NCBI GenBank assembly: GCA_964485515.1 | Contig: CAZALT010000070.1 | Location: forward strand, 1 to 17,039 | Origin: CAZALT01 sp964485515 | GTDB lineage: Bacteria > Actinomycetota > Acidimicrobiia > Acidimicrobiales > Acidimicrobilacustridaceae | Length of the DNA: 17,039 bases | Direction: 5' to 3' | Shown here: positions 7,768-14,686 of the stretch, piece after piece | Layout of the letters: each line of letters opens with the position of its first letter | How positions within the stretch are numbered: the first letter of the stretch is position 1 | The notes under the pieces: generated by a model | Database searches by the model: none | Seen by the model: only the letters and a program-made list of their open reading frames with translations | What the model was told of the DNA's origin: nothing | Program-made: the position numbers and the translations under genes

Positions 7768-10710
7768 TCAAAGTCCGATCCCGGCTCCTCGATCGGTCCC
7801 GCGTGGGGGCTGTTGTTCGAGCCGGTCGAAGCGGTCCTTGAGCCTGGCGCTACTCGCGTCACGTTCCGCCTGCCGCAGGCTGTCCTCGGCAGCGTCGAGT
7901 CGGGTGAGGTGCGGCTCGGCGACCTGCGAGGCACTCGCGAGGCGCGCCTGGGCCTCAGCGAGCGATTCGCCGGCGCGCTCCACCACGGCGGTCTGGCCAC
8001 GGCGTCGCCATCTTGGCGACTCGGCAAGTGCGGCCCGTTCGCGTCGAATGACTGCGTCGGCCTTGGTCAGGTCCGCCTCGGCGGCTCGGAGTGGCTTGAG
8101 GAACGGCTCGGCGCTCCGCTGGGCCTCAGCGAAGGCGCGTCGTGCGGCCTCGACCGCCTGCTCCTCGGAACGGATCCGCTGCACCTGTCCGGCGAGGTTG
8201 CGCCGCTGTACGACGGCAGGCACGTCGGCGCGCTCGTTGGTGAGCACGTACTCGAGCACATCCCGGGCGGCGCGCCTGTCGTCGGCGACGACGAGCAGCC
8301 GGTTGTCTTGCCGACCGCGGGTGCCCCCGACGTAGAGACTGCGGTGACTCGTGGCCTCGGTGACGAGCGCGAGACCAACGTCGACGGTGTCGCCCTGATG
8401 CCCGTGCGCTGTCGCGGCGTAGCCCAGCCGCACATGCTCTCTGGCGTAGTCGCGCGGCAGCGCCGCTGTGCCGTGTCCGTTGGTGTGCGACACGGTGAGG
8501 CTCCCGTCGTCACCGGTTGCGAGGACCGTCCAGCGGTCGCGGTTGCGGATGGGTTCGCCTCGGTCGGTGCGGATGCTCCGGTCGTTGCGCCTCGTCGTGA
8601 CGATGTCCCCGACCGAGGCCGTCTCGCCTCCTGCGACGCGGGTCGCGTGCGGGCCGAGCTTTCCTTGCTCGCGTCGGAGGTCTTGCACGGCGTGATTGAG
8701 CGCGTCGACGTGTTGGTTGGTCTCGGCCACCAACGACACCGTTTGGCCTCGCTCTGTCCGCTCAACCCACTGCCGCGCCGCGTCGACGACAAGTTCAGGG
8801 AAGGTGCCGGCGAGTACGCGACCGTGCGTCGCGTAGCCATCGAGTGCGGCCGGGTTGCCGGCCCGTAGCTGCAGCGAAGCATCCCGTTCCCACGTGTGCC
8901 GGAACCGGTGGATCGAGGTGAGCTCGTGCGCTCGGCCGGTGCGGCACAGTTCGTCGAACATGCCGCCTCGACCGACGGCCTGGAGCTGGCGCGGGTCTCC
9001 GACGAGCACCAGTCGCCAGCCTTGCGACACGGTGAGCCCGACGAGCTGGTCAAGGGCCCGCGTGCCGAGCATCCCGGTCTCGTCCACGACCAGGGTCGCC
9101 CCGCTCGGGAGCCGGTAGTCGTCTGACGGGCTGTGGTCCCGCCACTCGTAGAGCAGCTTGGCGACGGTCTCGGCCGCCATGCCTGTCTCGTCGCGGAGGA
9201 CCTTGGCGGCTTTGGCGGTGGGTGCCACGCCGAACACCGCTCGCCCGTGTCGCCGAAGATCTGCGACGGCGCCGCGCAGGGTCGTCGTCTTGCCAGTGCC
9301 AGCGGGGCCGACGACCAGGACCAGCTCATCGTGGCCGGCCACGGCAGAAGCAGCACCTGCCTGCAGTGGGTCGAGCCCGTCCCGGTCGAGCGTGGTCGAG
9401 GGGTCTTCGGGACGGTCCTGCGCCTCGAGGGCGAAGGTGATGATGCGCTCCTCCTCGGCGAGCACGTGCTCGTGGGTGAGGTGCGGCTCGCTCGGCGCCA
9501 GCCAGATAGAGCGCCCATCGGCTGCACGGGTCGGGCTCCGGTGGTCGGGGTCGAGGTTCACGCAGGTGGCGATCACGCGGTCGACGACCTCCTCGACGGT
9601 CTGGGCCCAGCGCTGTCCTGAGAGCTGCGACACCGGTGGGGCGATGTCGCAGACCGCTTGGAGCACGTCGGCGCGGGTCCAGGTCGATCCGTTCGCCGAG
9701 AGCTTCTCGAGGACCTCGACAAGATCGATGGTGTCCTTCGAGCGGACTCCCTTTGCGGCCGACTGCATGGCGGCGGTGAGGCGATCGGGTGCCCAGCCGA
9801 GCGTGGCTGCTTCGTCGGACCAGCCGGCGCTGAGGTCGTTGGTCGACTCGTGGCTCTTGTCCACTCGTGAGTCCTGTGCCGCCTCACGGGTGAGCGCGGC
9901 ACGCTCCCAGCGCGTCGGGTCTCGACCTTCTCGGTCCTTGAACTCCTTCACCTTGGCGTCGAGCTCGGCCTTGACCTGCTCAGTGCGCTTCGAGAACGCC
10001 TTGATCAGCTCCTCCGGCATGCCCTCGATCTCGGCTTGGCCTTTGACGATCGGTTGCCAGACGACGCCGTAGCGGTGGGTCAGTTCGGCCCGCAGCACGG
10101 ACTGGTACAGGCCACCGAGGGCGCGCTGCTTGCGCTTGAGGTAGCGGGCGTCGAGGGCCAGCCACCGTCCATCAGAGGTTTGCACCTTGGTGGAGATGAC
10201 GACGTGGGTGTGGATCTGCGGGTCGTCCTCTCGGGAGGTGGCCTGCCGGAACGCTCCCATGATGAGACCGTTCGCCTCAGGGAACTGGCGGGAGCCGTCG
10301 ACGCGGACTCGGGTCGTTGCCCCGAATCGTTCAAGGTGCTCGAGGACGGCACGCACCGCGACGTCGTGCGCTTCGAGCACGCCCGTGTCGCCAGTGAGGC
10401 CCCACCACACCGACAGCGACTTCGGCGCCGAGAACGTTGCGTCGAAGCCAGCGACGGCGGGGATGAGGTTGCCCTTCGTGTCCCAGCGGACAACGAGCGG
10501 GTTGCCGAGCCGCGTCCCCATCACGGGGTCATGGCCGGACAGGAGAGACTCGAGATCGTCGGTGGTGACCGATCCGCTGAGCCCGAGCGCCGCTGCTTGG
10601 CGGCCGACCCATCGGCCTTCGCCTTCGGGTCCTTCGTCGGCCAAGTAGCGCGTGTAGTAGCGCGCCGTCGGACCGGCGGTGGTGGCGTGGAGTGTCGTCA
10701 CGCGGAGCAT
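7768..10710 (-). CDS. MobF-family conjugative relaxase (TraA/TrwC-like) with RecD-type helicase
   Basis: This nicks the transfer origin, binds the cut strand covalently and unwinds the DNA for conjugation. The 980 residues begin with the relaxase domain: the tyrosines of ARYYTRYL (Y18, Y19, Y22) are candidate nucleophiles, FDATFSAPKSLSVWW is typical of TrwC relaxases, and H167/H169 in QIHTHVV bind the metal. The helicase follows, with Walker A GPAGTGKT (468-475), Walker B VVDETGM (about 542), LVGDPRQLQAVGRGGMF, and late motifs in YAATAHGHQGDTVDVG and YVGGTRGRQDNRL. The last 150 residues are charged and helical, probably coiled coil. ATG at 10710 fits the family start; the frame stays open upstream but reads as nonsense antisense to other genes. 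It lies 80 bases after the winged-helix gene, probably in the same transcript. No coupling protein or secretion genes are in view. Confidence 0.93.
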   Translation of the reverse strand: MLRVTTLHATTAGPTARYYTRYLADEGPEGEGRWVGRQAAALGLSGSVTTDDLESLLSGHDPVMGTRLGNPLVVRWDTKGNLIPAVAGFDATFSAPKSLSVWWGLTGDTGVLEAHDVAVRAVLEHLERFGATTRVRVDGSRQFPEANGLIMGAFRQATSREDDPQIHTHVVISTKVQTSDGRWLALDARYLKRKQRALGGLYQSVLRAELTHRYGVVWQPIVKGQAEIEGMPEELIKAFSKRTEQVKAELDAKVKEFKDREGRDPTRWERAALTREAAQDSRVDKSHESTNDLSAGWSDEAATLGWAPDRLTAAMQSAAKGVRSKDTIDLVEVLEKLSANGSTWTRADVLQAVCDIAPPVSQLSGQRWAQTVEEVVDRVIATCVNLDPDHRSPTRAADGRSIWLAPSEPHLTHEHVLAEEERIITFALEAQDRPEDPSTTLDRDGLDPLQAGAASAVAGHDELVLVVGPAGTGKTTTLRGAVADLRRHGRAVFGVAPTAKAAKVLRDETGMAAETVAKLLYEWRDHSPSDDYRLPSGATLVVDETGMLGTRALDQLVGLTVSQGWRLVLVGDPRQLQAVGRGGMFDELCRTGRAHELTSIHRFRHTWERDASLQLRAGNPAALDGYATHGRVLAGTFPELVVDAARQWVERTERGQTVSLVAETNQHVDALNHAVQDLRREQGKLGPHATRVAGGETASVGDIVTTRRNDRSIRTDRGEPIRNRDRWTVLATGDDGSLTVSHTNGHGTAALPRDYAREHVRLGYAATAHGHQGDTVDVGLALVTEATSHRSLYVGGTRGRQDNRLLVVADDRRAARDVLEYVLTNERADVPAVVQRRNLAGQVQRIRSEEQAVEAARRAFAEAQRSAEPFLKPLRAAEADLTKADAVIRRERAALAESPRWRRRGQTAVVERAGESLAEAQARLASASQVAEPHLTRLDAAEDSLRQAERDASSARLKDRFDRLEQQPPRGTDRGAGIGL

Positions 10711-10787
10711 GGCGGTGTCCCGGTGCAGCCCGCGGGCACTTGTCTGTCGTGGTGATCGGTTCGGTGGTTCTCGGTGGGTGTGCTCAT
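10698..10787 (-). CDS. Possible 29-residue coupling ORF before the relaxase
   Basis: It starts 3 bases after the stop of the winged-helix gene and ends 13 bases inside the relaxase gene, in another frame, so it fills the gap exactly. It encodes MSTPTENHRTDHHDRQVPAG and nine further residues. There is no strong ribosome binding site and no recognisable domain. It could carry ribosomes from the upstream gene to the relaxase start, or be a chance ORF. Confidence 0.25.
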   Translation of the reverse strand: MSTPTENHRTDHHDRQVPAGCTGTPPCSA

Positions 10788-10790
10788 GGT

Positions 10791-11156
10791 TCAGCTCGGT
10801 AGGAGGCTGAGTTGCGCTGGGTCGGCTAGTTGCTTTGCCGTGGTGCGCTTGGGGGTGGCCTTGGTGGCTGGCCGGTCGCTCGTGAGGTCGATGGCGATGC
10901 GGTAGCTGCCGGGACGGAACTGGCCGTCGTCCCCACGGTCCTGGAGCGACTCGATGAGCCCGGCTCGCACGAGGGTGCCGATTGCCCGGTTGGACGTGTT
11001 CTTCGCGACGCCGAGCTGAGTCGCCAGCGACCGAACCGATGCGACGGCGACGTTCCCCGTCCCGGCGCGCTCGACGAGGCACTCCAACGCGCACCAGGCC
11101 GTTGGCCCCAGGTTGCGTCGCAGGGCGTCGGCGCGGTCGCCGAGACGGTCAGTCAT
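10791..11156 (-). CDS. Small winged-helix DNA-binding protein of the mobilisation operon, with C-terminal QLSLLP motif
   Basis: A 121-residue protein with a winged helix-turn-helix at about 15-90: GPTAWCALECLVERA, then VRSLATQLGVAKNTSNRAIGTLVRAGLIES as the recognition unit, and a wing ending in GSYRIAI. A basic, Ala/Thr-rich linker follows, and the protein ends QLSLLPS. That tail (Q115 to L119) resembles the QL(S/D)LF pentapeptide with which many proteins bind the bacterial sliding clamp. The ATG at 11156 shares one base with the upstream stop (TGATG), so it is coupled to the excisionase-like gene. A role in regulating transfer, or as an accessory protein at the transfer origin, is inferred from its position ahead of the relaxase. 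Confidence 0.8.
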   Translation of the reverse strand: MTDRLGDRADALRRNLGPTAWCALECLVERAGTGNVAVASVRSLATQLGVAKNTSNRAIGTLVRAGLIESLQDRGDDGQFRPGSYRIAIDLTSDRPATKATPKRTTAKQLADPAQLSLLPS

Positions 11157-11365
11157 CACGCCGCCGGTGGTCGGAGTTGATCGTCGACCCACCGCACGAG
11201 CGCGTCGAGCGGGACGCGCTTCTGATTGCCGAACCACACGAAGGGGATGCCCGAGCGTCCGCCGGTGCGATCCCACTCGACTGTGAGCTCGTAGGTCTTC
11301 GAGCGGCCGAGCTGAAGGAGCTTCCCGGCCTGCTCGACGGTCAGGAAGCGGGGCGTCTCAGCCAT
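11156..11365 (-). CDS. Excisionase-like helix-turn-helix protein
   Basis: A 69-residue protein of the MerR/Xis-like HTH_17 type: FLTVEQAGKLLQLGRSKTYELTVEW forms the helix-turn-helix, and GIPFVWFGNQKRVPLDALVRWVDDQL the wing and final helix, as in small excisionases. ATG at 11365 is chosen because AGGAG lies 8 bases upstream; GTG at 11374 would sit on top of that site. It is the first gene of the minus-strand operon and is divergent from the XRE-integrase pair across 100 bases. It probably directs excision with the integrase, or recruits the relaxase operon's regulation; the two cannot be told apart by sequence. Confidence 0.78.
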   Translation of the reverse strand: MAETPRFLTVEQAGKLLQLGRSKTYELTVEWDRTGGRSGIPFVWFGNQKRVPLDALVRWVDDQLRPPAA

Positions 11366-11424
11366 CGTGCTCACTCCTGTGCGTTGTGGTTCAAAGCAGT
11401 GACCATTTGTCGCGCTCACGTGGT

Positions 11425-11442
11425 ACCGTTGTCAAGCACAAC
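11425..11442 (+). promoter_or_regulatory. Candidate -10 and overlapping operator of the XRE-integrase operon
   Basis: TACCGT (11425-11430) fits the TANNNT -10. A perfect inverted repeat GTTGT-N5-ACAAC (11428-11442) overlaps it and the expected start of transcription, and a further GTTGT half site lies at 11383-11387. This is where an autoregulating XRE protein would be expected to bind. A TTGACA on the minus strand (11435-11430) could be the -35 of the divergent excisionase operon, though its -10 is poor. Confidence 0.4.
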
Positions 11443-11465
11443 AGCAGCGATTGAGGAGGATCGGC

Positions 11466-12149
11466 ATGGTTCGGCCCCGCAAGCGGCCCGCCGAGCCGGT
11501 GAAGGCTCAAGAGGCACCCGGTCTCGATGTCAACGCCGTGGTCTCGTTCAACGTGAAGGCCATTCGCGAGCGCCGAGCCATGACGCAGCAGGCGGTTGCT
11601 GACCGGCTCGCCGAGCTGACCGGCCACCAACTTCCGCAGGCATCGATCTCCGCGATGGAGCGTGGCTTCGACGGGGAGCGCCGTCGCCGCTTCGACGCCC
11701 ACGAGCTCTATCTGCTGTCGGTCGTGTTCGACGTCCCGATCGCCTACTTCTTCATCCCACCGCCCGGCACCACCTCCACCGAGCTGGCCGATACCCGCCG
11801 GCCGGTCGCCGAGTTGTGGCGGTCGACGCTCGGCACCGATGCGCAGCTCGAGGTCGTCGATGACCGGCTCGCGGAGATCCGACGCGGTGACCCCGACGCC
11901 TCCGATGACGTCCTCGCCGCCGTGTTCGGCTCCGATGAGTCAGCCGCAGGATGGCACGACGACTTCCGCACCTGGCGCAAGCACCGACTGCGTGAGGTCG
12001 AGGTGGAGTACGGAGATCAGCTCGACGAGGTGGCCGAGTTCCTCGCCGAGTTCGCCTCGAAGGTGAAGGCGCTCGGCCCAGCCGGCTACCTGCGATCCAC
12101 ATCGCACCGCGCCGGCGAACCAGTCGAATTGGAGCAAGAGGAGGCATAG
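11466..12149 (+). CDS. XRE-family transcriptional regulator
   Basis: A 227-residue protein with a helix-turn-helix at about 27-95: VVSFNVKAIRERRAMTQQAVADRLAE, then QASISAMERG as recognition helix and FDAHELYLLSVVFDVPIAYFF, the usual end of an XRE domain. The remaining 130 residues are acidic and helical and match nothing I know. They lack the conserved metalloprotease motif that marks ImmR/ImmA-type fusions. The start ATG at 11466 follows AGGAGG by 6 bases; the TTG further up lies in that site. It is followed after 2 bases by the integrase, so it probably controls integration and, through the divergent promoter region, the excisionase-relaxase operon. Confidence 0.85.
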   Translation: MVRPRKRPAEPVKAQEAPGLDVNAVVSFNVKAIRERRAMTQQAVADRLAELTGHQLPQASISAMERGFDGERRRRFDAHELYLLSVVFDVPIAYFFIPPPGTTSTELADTRRPVAELWRSTLGTDAQLEVVDDRLAEIRRGDPDASDDVLAAVFGSDESAAGWHDDFRTWRKHRLREVEVEYGDQLDEVAEFLAEFASKVKALGPAGYLRSTSHRAGEPVELEQEEA

Positions 12150-12151
12150 CG

Positions 12152-13324
12152 ATGGCAGGTGGACGACGACGACAGCTTGGCGGCATCGATCAACTACCGA
12201 GTGGTCGCTGGCGAGCGCGGCTCGTCGACCCGGCGACTGGCAGTCGCGTGAGCCTCGGCACCTTCAAGACCAAGGCGGACGCCGAGCGGGCCTTCGCGTC
12301 GGCGACGTCCGATCAGCAGAAGGGCGCCTGGGTCGCACCCGACAAGGGTCGGGTCACGCTGGAGGACTACTCGTGGCAGTGGCTCGAGACTCGCCTGACC
12401 CGGAAGGGCGAGCGGCTGCGGCCCAAGACGCGCCAGCTCTACGAGGGCTTCCTCCGCCTCCACATCCTCCCGACTCTCGGATCGGCACCGCTCGCTCGAC
12501 TGAACACCTCAGGCATCCGCGCCTGGCACGCCGGCCTGCTCGCCGAGGGCCTCGGAGCGTCGTCCGTCGCCAAGTGCTACCGACTCCTTCGCACCGTGCT
12601 CAACACTGCCGTCGAGGACGGCCTCATCGTGGCCAACCCGTGCGTGATCAAGGGCGCCGGCGTCGAGCCCGCCGACGAGCGGCCGCTCCCGACCTTGGCG
12701 GAAGTGGCCGCGCTCGCCACTGAGGTGAAGCCGCAGTACCGGACCCTCATCCTGCTCGCCGCGTTCGGCGGGCTTCGGCGAGGCGAGCTGCTCGGACTCG
12801 AACGGCGAGACATCGACCTGCTGCACCGGACGGTCACCATCCGGGTGCAACGAACTGAAGACGACGGCGGCCACCATCTGGTCGGGGCGCCGAAGACCGA
12901 CGCCGGCCGGCGCACGCTGGTGATTCCCGCCACGCTGGTGCCGGAGGTCGAGGCCCACCTCGCTGACTGGACTCCGCCCGAGCCAGACGCGCCGGTGTTC
13001 GTCGGGCCTCGAGGTGGGGCGCTCCGCATCGCCACCTGGAAGCGCGAGTGGACTCGCGTGCGCCGAGCCCTCAGCCTCGAGGACATACGACTGCACGACC
13101 TACGCCACCTCGCCGGCACCCTGGCCGCCGCGACCGGGGCGAGCACCAAGGAACTGATGTACCGCCTGGGCCACGCGAGCCCCCGAGCGGCTCTGCGTTA
13201 CCAACACGCCACGGCGGAGCGGGACGAGGCGATCGCCAACGGCATCGACCGGATCCTCGAAGCATCGCAGCGCGACGGTGATCAGGACACCAACGTCATC
13301 CGCTTTCGCCGCGCTGCCGAGTAG
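12152..13324 (+). CDS. Tyrosine recombinase / site-specific integrase
   Basis: A phage-type integrase of 390 residues. An N-terminal arm-binding region (about 10-60, GRWRARLVDPATGSRVSLGTF) is followed by the SAM-like core-binding domain (about 68-165) and the catalytic domain. The catalytic residues are complete: R209 in FGGLRRGELL, K248 in GAPKTDAGRR, H315 and R318 in LHDLRH, H341 in LGHASPRAAL and the nucleophile Y350 in ALRYQH. The start is fixed by AAGAGGAGG 7 bases upstream and by the XRE gene's TAG 2 bases before. Only 12 bases separate it from the convergent HEPN-like gene, so there is little room for an attachment site downstream. No tRNA gene or att repeat is recognisable, and the target site is unknown. 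Confidence 0.95.
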   Translation: MAGGRRRQLGGIDQLPSGRWRARLVDPATGSRVSLGTFKTKADAERAFASATSDQQKGAWVAPDKGRVTLEDYSWQWLETRLTRKGERLRPKTRQLYEGFLRLHILPTLGSAPLARLNTSGIRAWHAGLLAEGLGASSVAKCYRLLRTVLNTAVEDGLIVANPCVIKGAGVEPADERPLPTLAEVAALATEVKPQYRTLILLAAFGGLRRGELLGLERRDIDLLHRTVTIRVQRTEDDGGHHLVGAPKTDAGRRTLVIPATLVPEVEAHLADWTPPEPDAPVFVGPRGGALRIATWKREWTRVRRALSLEDIRLHDLRHLAGTLAAATGASTKELMYRLGHASPRAALRYQHATAERDEAIANGIDRILEASQRDGDQDTNVIRFRRAAE

Positions 13325-13336
13325 GCCAGCCCAGTG

Positions 13337-13753
13337 CTACGCCTCGACGGCCTTCCGGGCGAGGTGCAACAGTCGCTTCGCCCAGCCGACCATTCGGCCG
13401 GCATCGGCTGAGGAGACCAGGGCCAGGCCGTACTGCGAGTCGTCCTTGCGGTTCAAGAGGCGCTGGAGATCCTTTGCCATGTCGGATCCACCGGGCTCGA
13501 CGGTGCCGAGGAGCCCGACCGCCTCGGCGTGTGCCTGCCCTCGGGCGCGGACACCGAGCCGTGCGCAGCAGGCGGCGTCCGACGCGGCGATGCCGGCGAG
13601 AACCGCGAGCGATGCAGCGACGCTCGGCGTCGCGTCGTCGCTGTCGTCGTCGACGACCAGTTCGGCGGCGAGGAGGAATGCCTCCGCCTGGGCGAGACGA
13701 CTGAGAGCGGCGGTTCGGTCGCACGCCTGGGTCCGAGTCTTCGGCCGAGCCAT
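13337..13753 (-). CDS. HEPN-like protein, putative toxin of an MNT-HEPN module
   Basis: A 138-residue helical protein immediately after a nucleotidyltransferase gene, with which it shares one base (TGATG). Gene order, size and helical content fit the HEPN partner of MNT-HEPN (MntA-HepT-like) toxin-antitoxin pairs, whose toxin is an RNase. The likely active segment is LLNRKDDSQYGLALVS (about 99-114). Where active HEPN RNases have R-X4-6-H, this shows R102-X4-Q107-Y108, so the histidine is replaced by glutamine. A central Ala/Cys-rich helix (AGIAASDAACCARLG) is typical of the fold. Either the family uses a variant active site or this copy is weakened. The HEPN call rests on context and overall pattern and is less certain than the partner's. 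Confidence 0.7.
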   Translation of the reverse strand: MARPKTRTQACDRTAALSRLAQAEAFLLAAELVVDDDSDDATPSVAASLAVLAGIAASDAACCARLGVRARGQAHAEAVGLLGTVEPGGSDMAKDLQRLLNRKDDSQYGLALVSSADAGRMVGWAKRLLHLARKAVEA

Positions 13754-14340
13754 CACGCCACCTTCCCGAGAGCGGCACGTTCGCCGGCTATCACGACGAG
13801 ATCGCGCGTCCACTCGGCGAGGATCGGCTCTTTCGCTCGTCGGAGACGCGACATCTCCTTTGGGGTTCGGCCGATGACCTGCACAGGATTGCCCGTCCAG
13901 CGGCGGATCTGTTCGGCCAGCTCGTCCACGCGCTCCTCGAGGTCGGGATCGTCCGACACGACGAGTACGTCGATGTCGCTGTTGGCGTCGCCGTCGCGAC
14001 GTGCGGTTGAACCGAACAGGCCGACCAGCTGTGGGACGAAGGACCACTCGCCGACTGCGCTTCGAATGCGATTGGTCAGCTCGCCGTGGAGGGAGGCAAG
14101 CAGCTCCACGGCCGGAGCGGCGAGGTGATCGCGGTTCAGCACGTATCCGCCGGGGACCTCGAGGACGAGACCCTCGTCGACCAGCCGCAGCAGCACCGAC
14201 CGGACCCCTGACTTCGACCCGCGCCCGGCCCGAGCGTGAACAGCGCCCAGCCCCATCGGCCCAGCGGTCGCCGCGAGGGCAGCAAGCACGGGCCCGTCGA
14301 GACTCGGCACAACCGTCGTGATCGGCATCGAGACGTCCAT
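13753..14340 (-). CDS. Nucleotidyltransferase with N-terminal winged helix, putative antitoxin of the MNT-HEPN module
   Basis: A 195-residue fusion. Residues about 15-75 form a winged helix (VLAALAATAGPMGLGAVHARAG, then GVRSVLLRLVDEGLVLEVPGGYVL). Residues 104-195 are a minimal nucleotidyltransferase with the signature G110-S111-X10-D122-I-D124 in FGSTARRDGDANSDIDVLVV. Such MNT proteins silence their HEPN partner by adding nucleotides to it, and the winged helix would let this one repress its own promoter. The start is ATG at 14340 with GGGGAGG just upstream; an internal ATG five codons on has no such site. Two perfect inverted repeats lie 17-64 bases upstream. It is coupled to the HEPN-like gene by a TGATG overlap. 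Confidence 0.83.
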   Translation of the reverse strand: MDVSMPITTVVPSLDGPVLAALAATAGPMGLGAVHARAGRGSKSGVRSVLLRLVDEGLVLEVPGGYVLNRDHLAAPAVELLASLHGELTNRIRSAVGEWSFVPQLVGLFGSTARRDGDANSDIDVLVVSDDPDLEERVDELAEQIRRWTGNPVQVIGRTPKEMSRLRRAKEPILAEWTRDLVVIAGERAALGKVA

Positions 14341-14356
14341 GGCACCTCCCCTTCGC

Positions 14357-14408
14357 GTGCGATCTATCGCACGATGTGCAGAATATCGCACACCATGCGA
14401 TATTTCGA
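14357..14408 (-). promoter_or_regulatory. Promoter and double palindromic operator of the MNT-HEPN operon
   Basis: Two perfect inverted repeats with a common TGCGAT core: GTGCGAT-CT-ATCGCAC (14357-14372) and AATATCGCA-N5-TGCGATATT (14382-14404). On the minus strand a -35-like TCGAAA (14408-14403), a 17-base spacer and a -10-like TATTCT (14385-14380) lie across them. The second repeat fills most of the spacer, and the first begins just downstream of the expected transcription start. A dimeric repressor at these sites would block the promoter; the fused winged helix of the first gene is the obvious candidate. Confidence 0.6.
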
Positions 14409-14639
14409 ATACTCAGCGTTCGAGGCTGGCGGTCCGACACCGAGCCACGTACGAGTTATGCGCGACTTGTGCTGATCCCGAAGGGCGCAAACAACTTTGT
14501 CATAACTCCGGAGCAGCGGATCCGCGTGCCGACCGCTGATCCTCGATAGCGCCCGACGACGTGAGACGTCCTTCGGATGCCGGTTCCTGGGGAGGCTGGT
14601 AGGAATGAACGCGCCCCTCACGAGCGGTGAGAACGATCC
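14409..14639. other. Intergenic stretch between the two toxin-antitoxin-like modules
   Basis: No convincing gene is visible. The stretch holds an 8-bp inverted repeat GAGTTATG (14453-14460) / CATAACTC (14501-14508) around a 40-base spacer, and a 10-bp palindrome GCGGATCCGC (14516-14525). Short ORFs across it lack ribosome binding sites and recognisable sequence. Confidence 0.4.
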
Positions 14640-14678
14640 GTAGTACTACTTGACAGGCGTACTACTACCGAGTTAGAC
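14640..14678 (+). promoter_or_regulatory. Promoter and operator of the RHH-NYN operon, likely leaderless
   Basis: A perfect -35 TTGACA (14650-14655) is followed by a 17-base spacer and a weak -10 TTAGAC (14673-14678). Transcription would start within a base or two of the ATG at 14687, and no Shine-Dalgarno site is present. The perfect palindrome GTAGTACTAC (14640-14649) abuts the -35, and GTACTACT occurs as a direct repeat at 14643-14650 and 14659-14666. These are plausible binding sites for the ribbon-helix-helix protein encoded next. Confidence 0.55.
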
Positions 14679-14686
14679 CATCACCC

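Noticed and set aside
8067..9527. 486-codon ORF within the relaxase gene and long plus-strand ORFs opposite it
   Set aside because: These are frame shadows caused by high GC. Their translations are Ser/Arg/Pro-rich, while the relaxase frame carries all motifs.
10711..11094. Long N-terminal extension of the relaxase
   Set aside because: It overlaps the winged-helix gene on the same strand and reads as His/Arg/Pro-rich noise. MobF relaxases start about 18 residues before the first tyrosine, as at 10710.
13754..14440. Extension of the HEPN-like frame into a 367-residue protein
   Set aside because: It overlaps the nucleotidyltransferase gene on the same strand and is Arg-rich. The TGATG overlap fixes the start at 13753.
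14455..14506. Integron attC-like site
   Set aside because: The ends read GTTATG and CATAAC. An attC site needs the opposite orientation (RYYYAAC outside left, GTTRRRY outside right), and no gene cassettes or integron integrase are present.
14364..14621. 85-codon minus-strand ORF upstream of the nucleotidyltransferase
   Set aside because: It has no ribosome binding site or recognisable domain, and its end runs through the palindromic promoter region.
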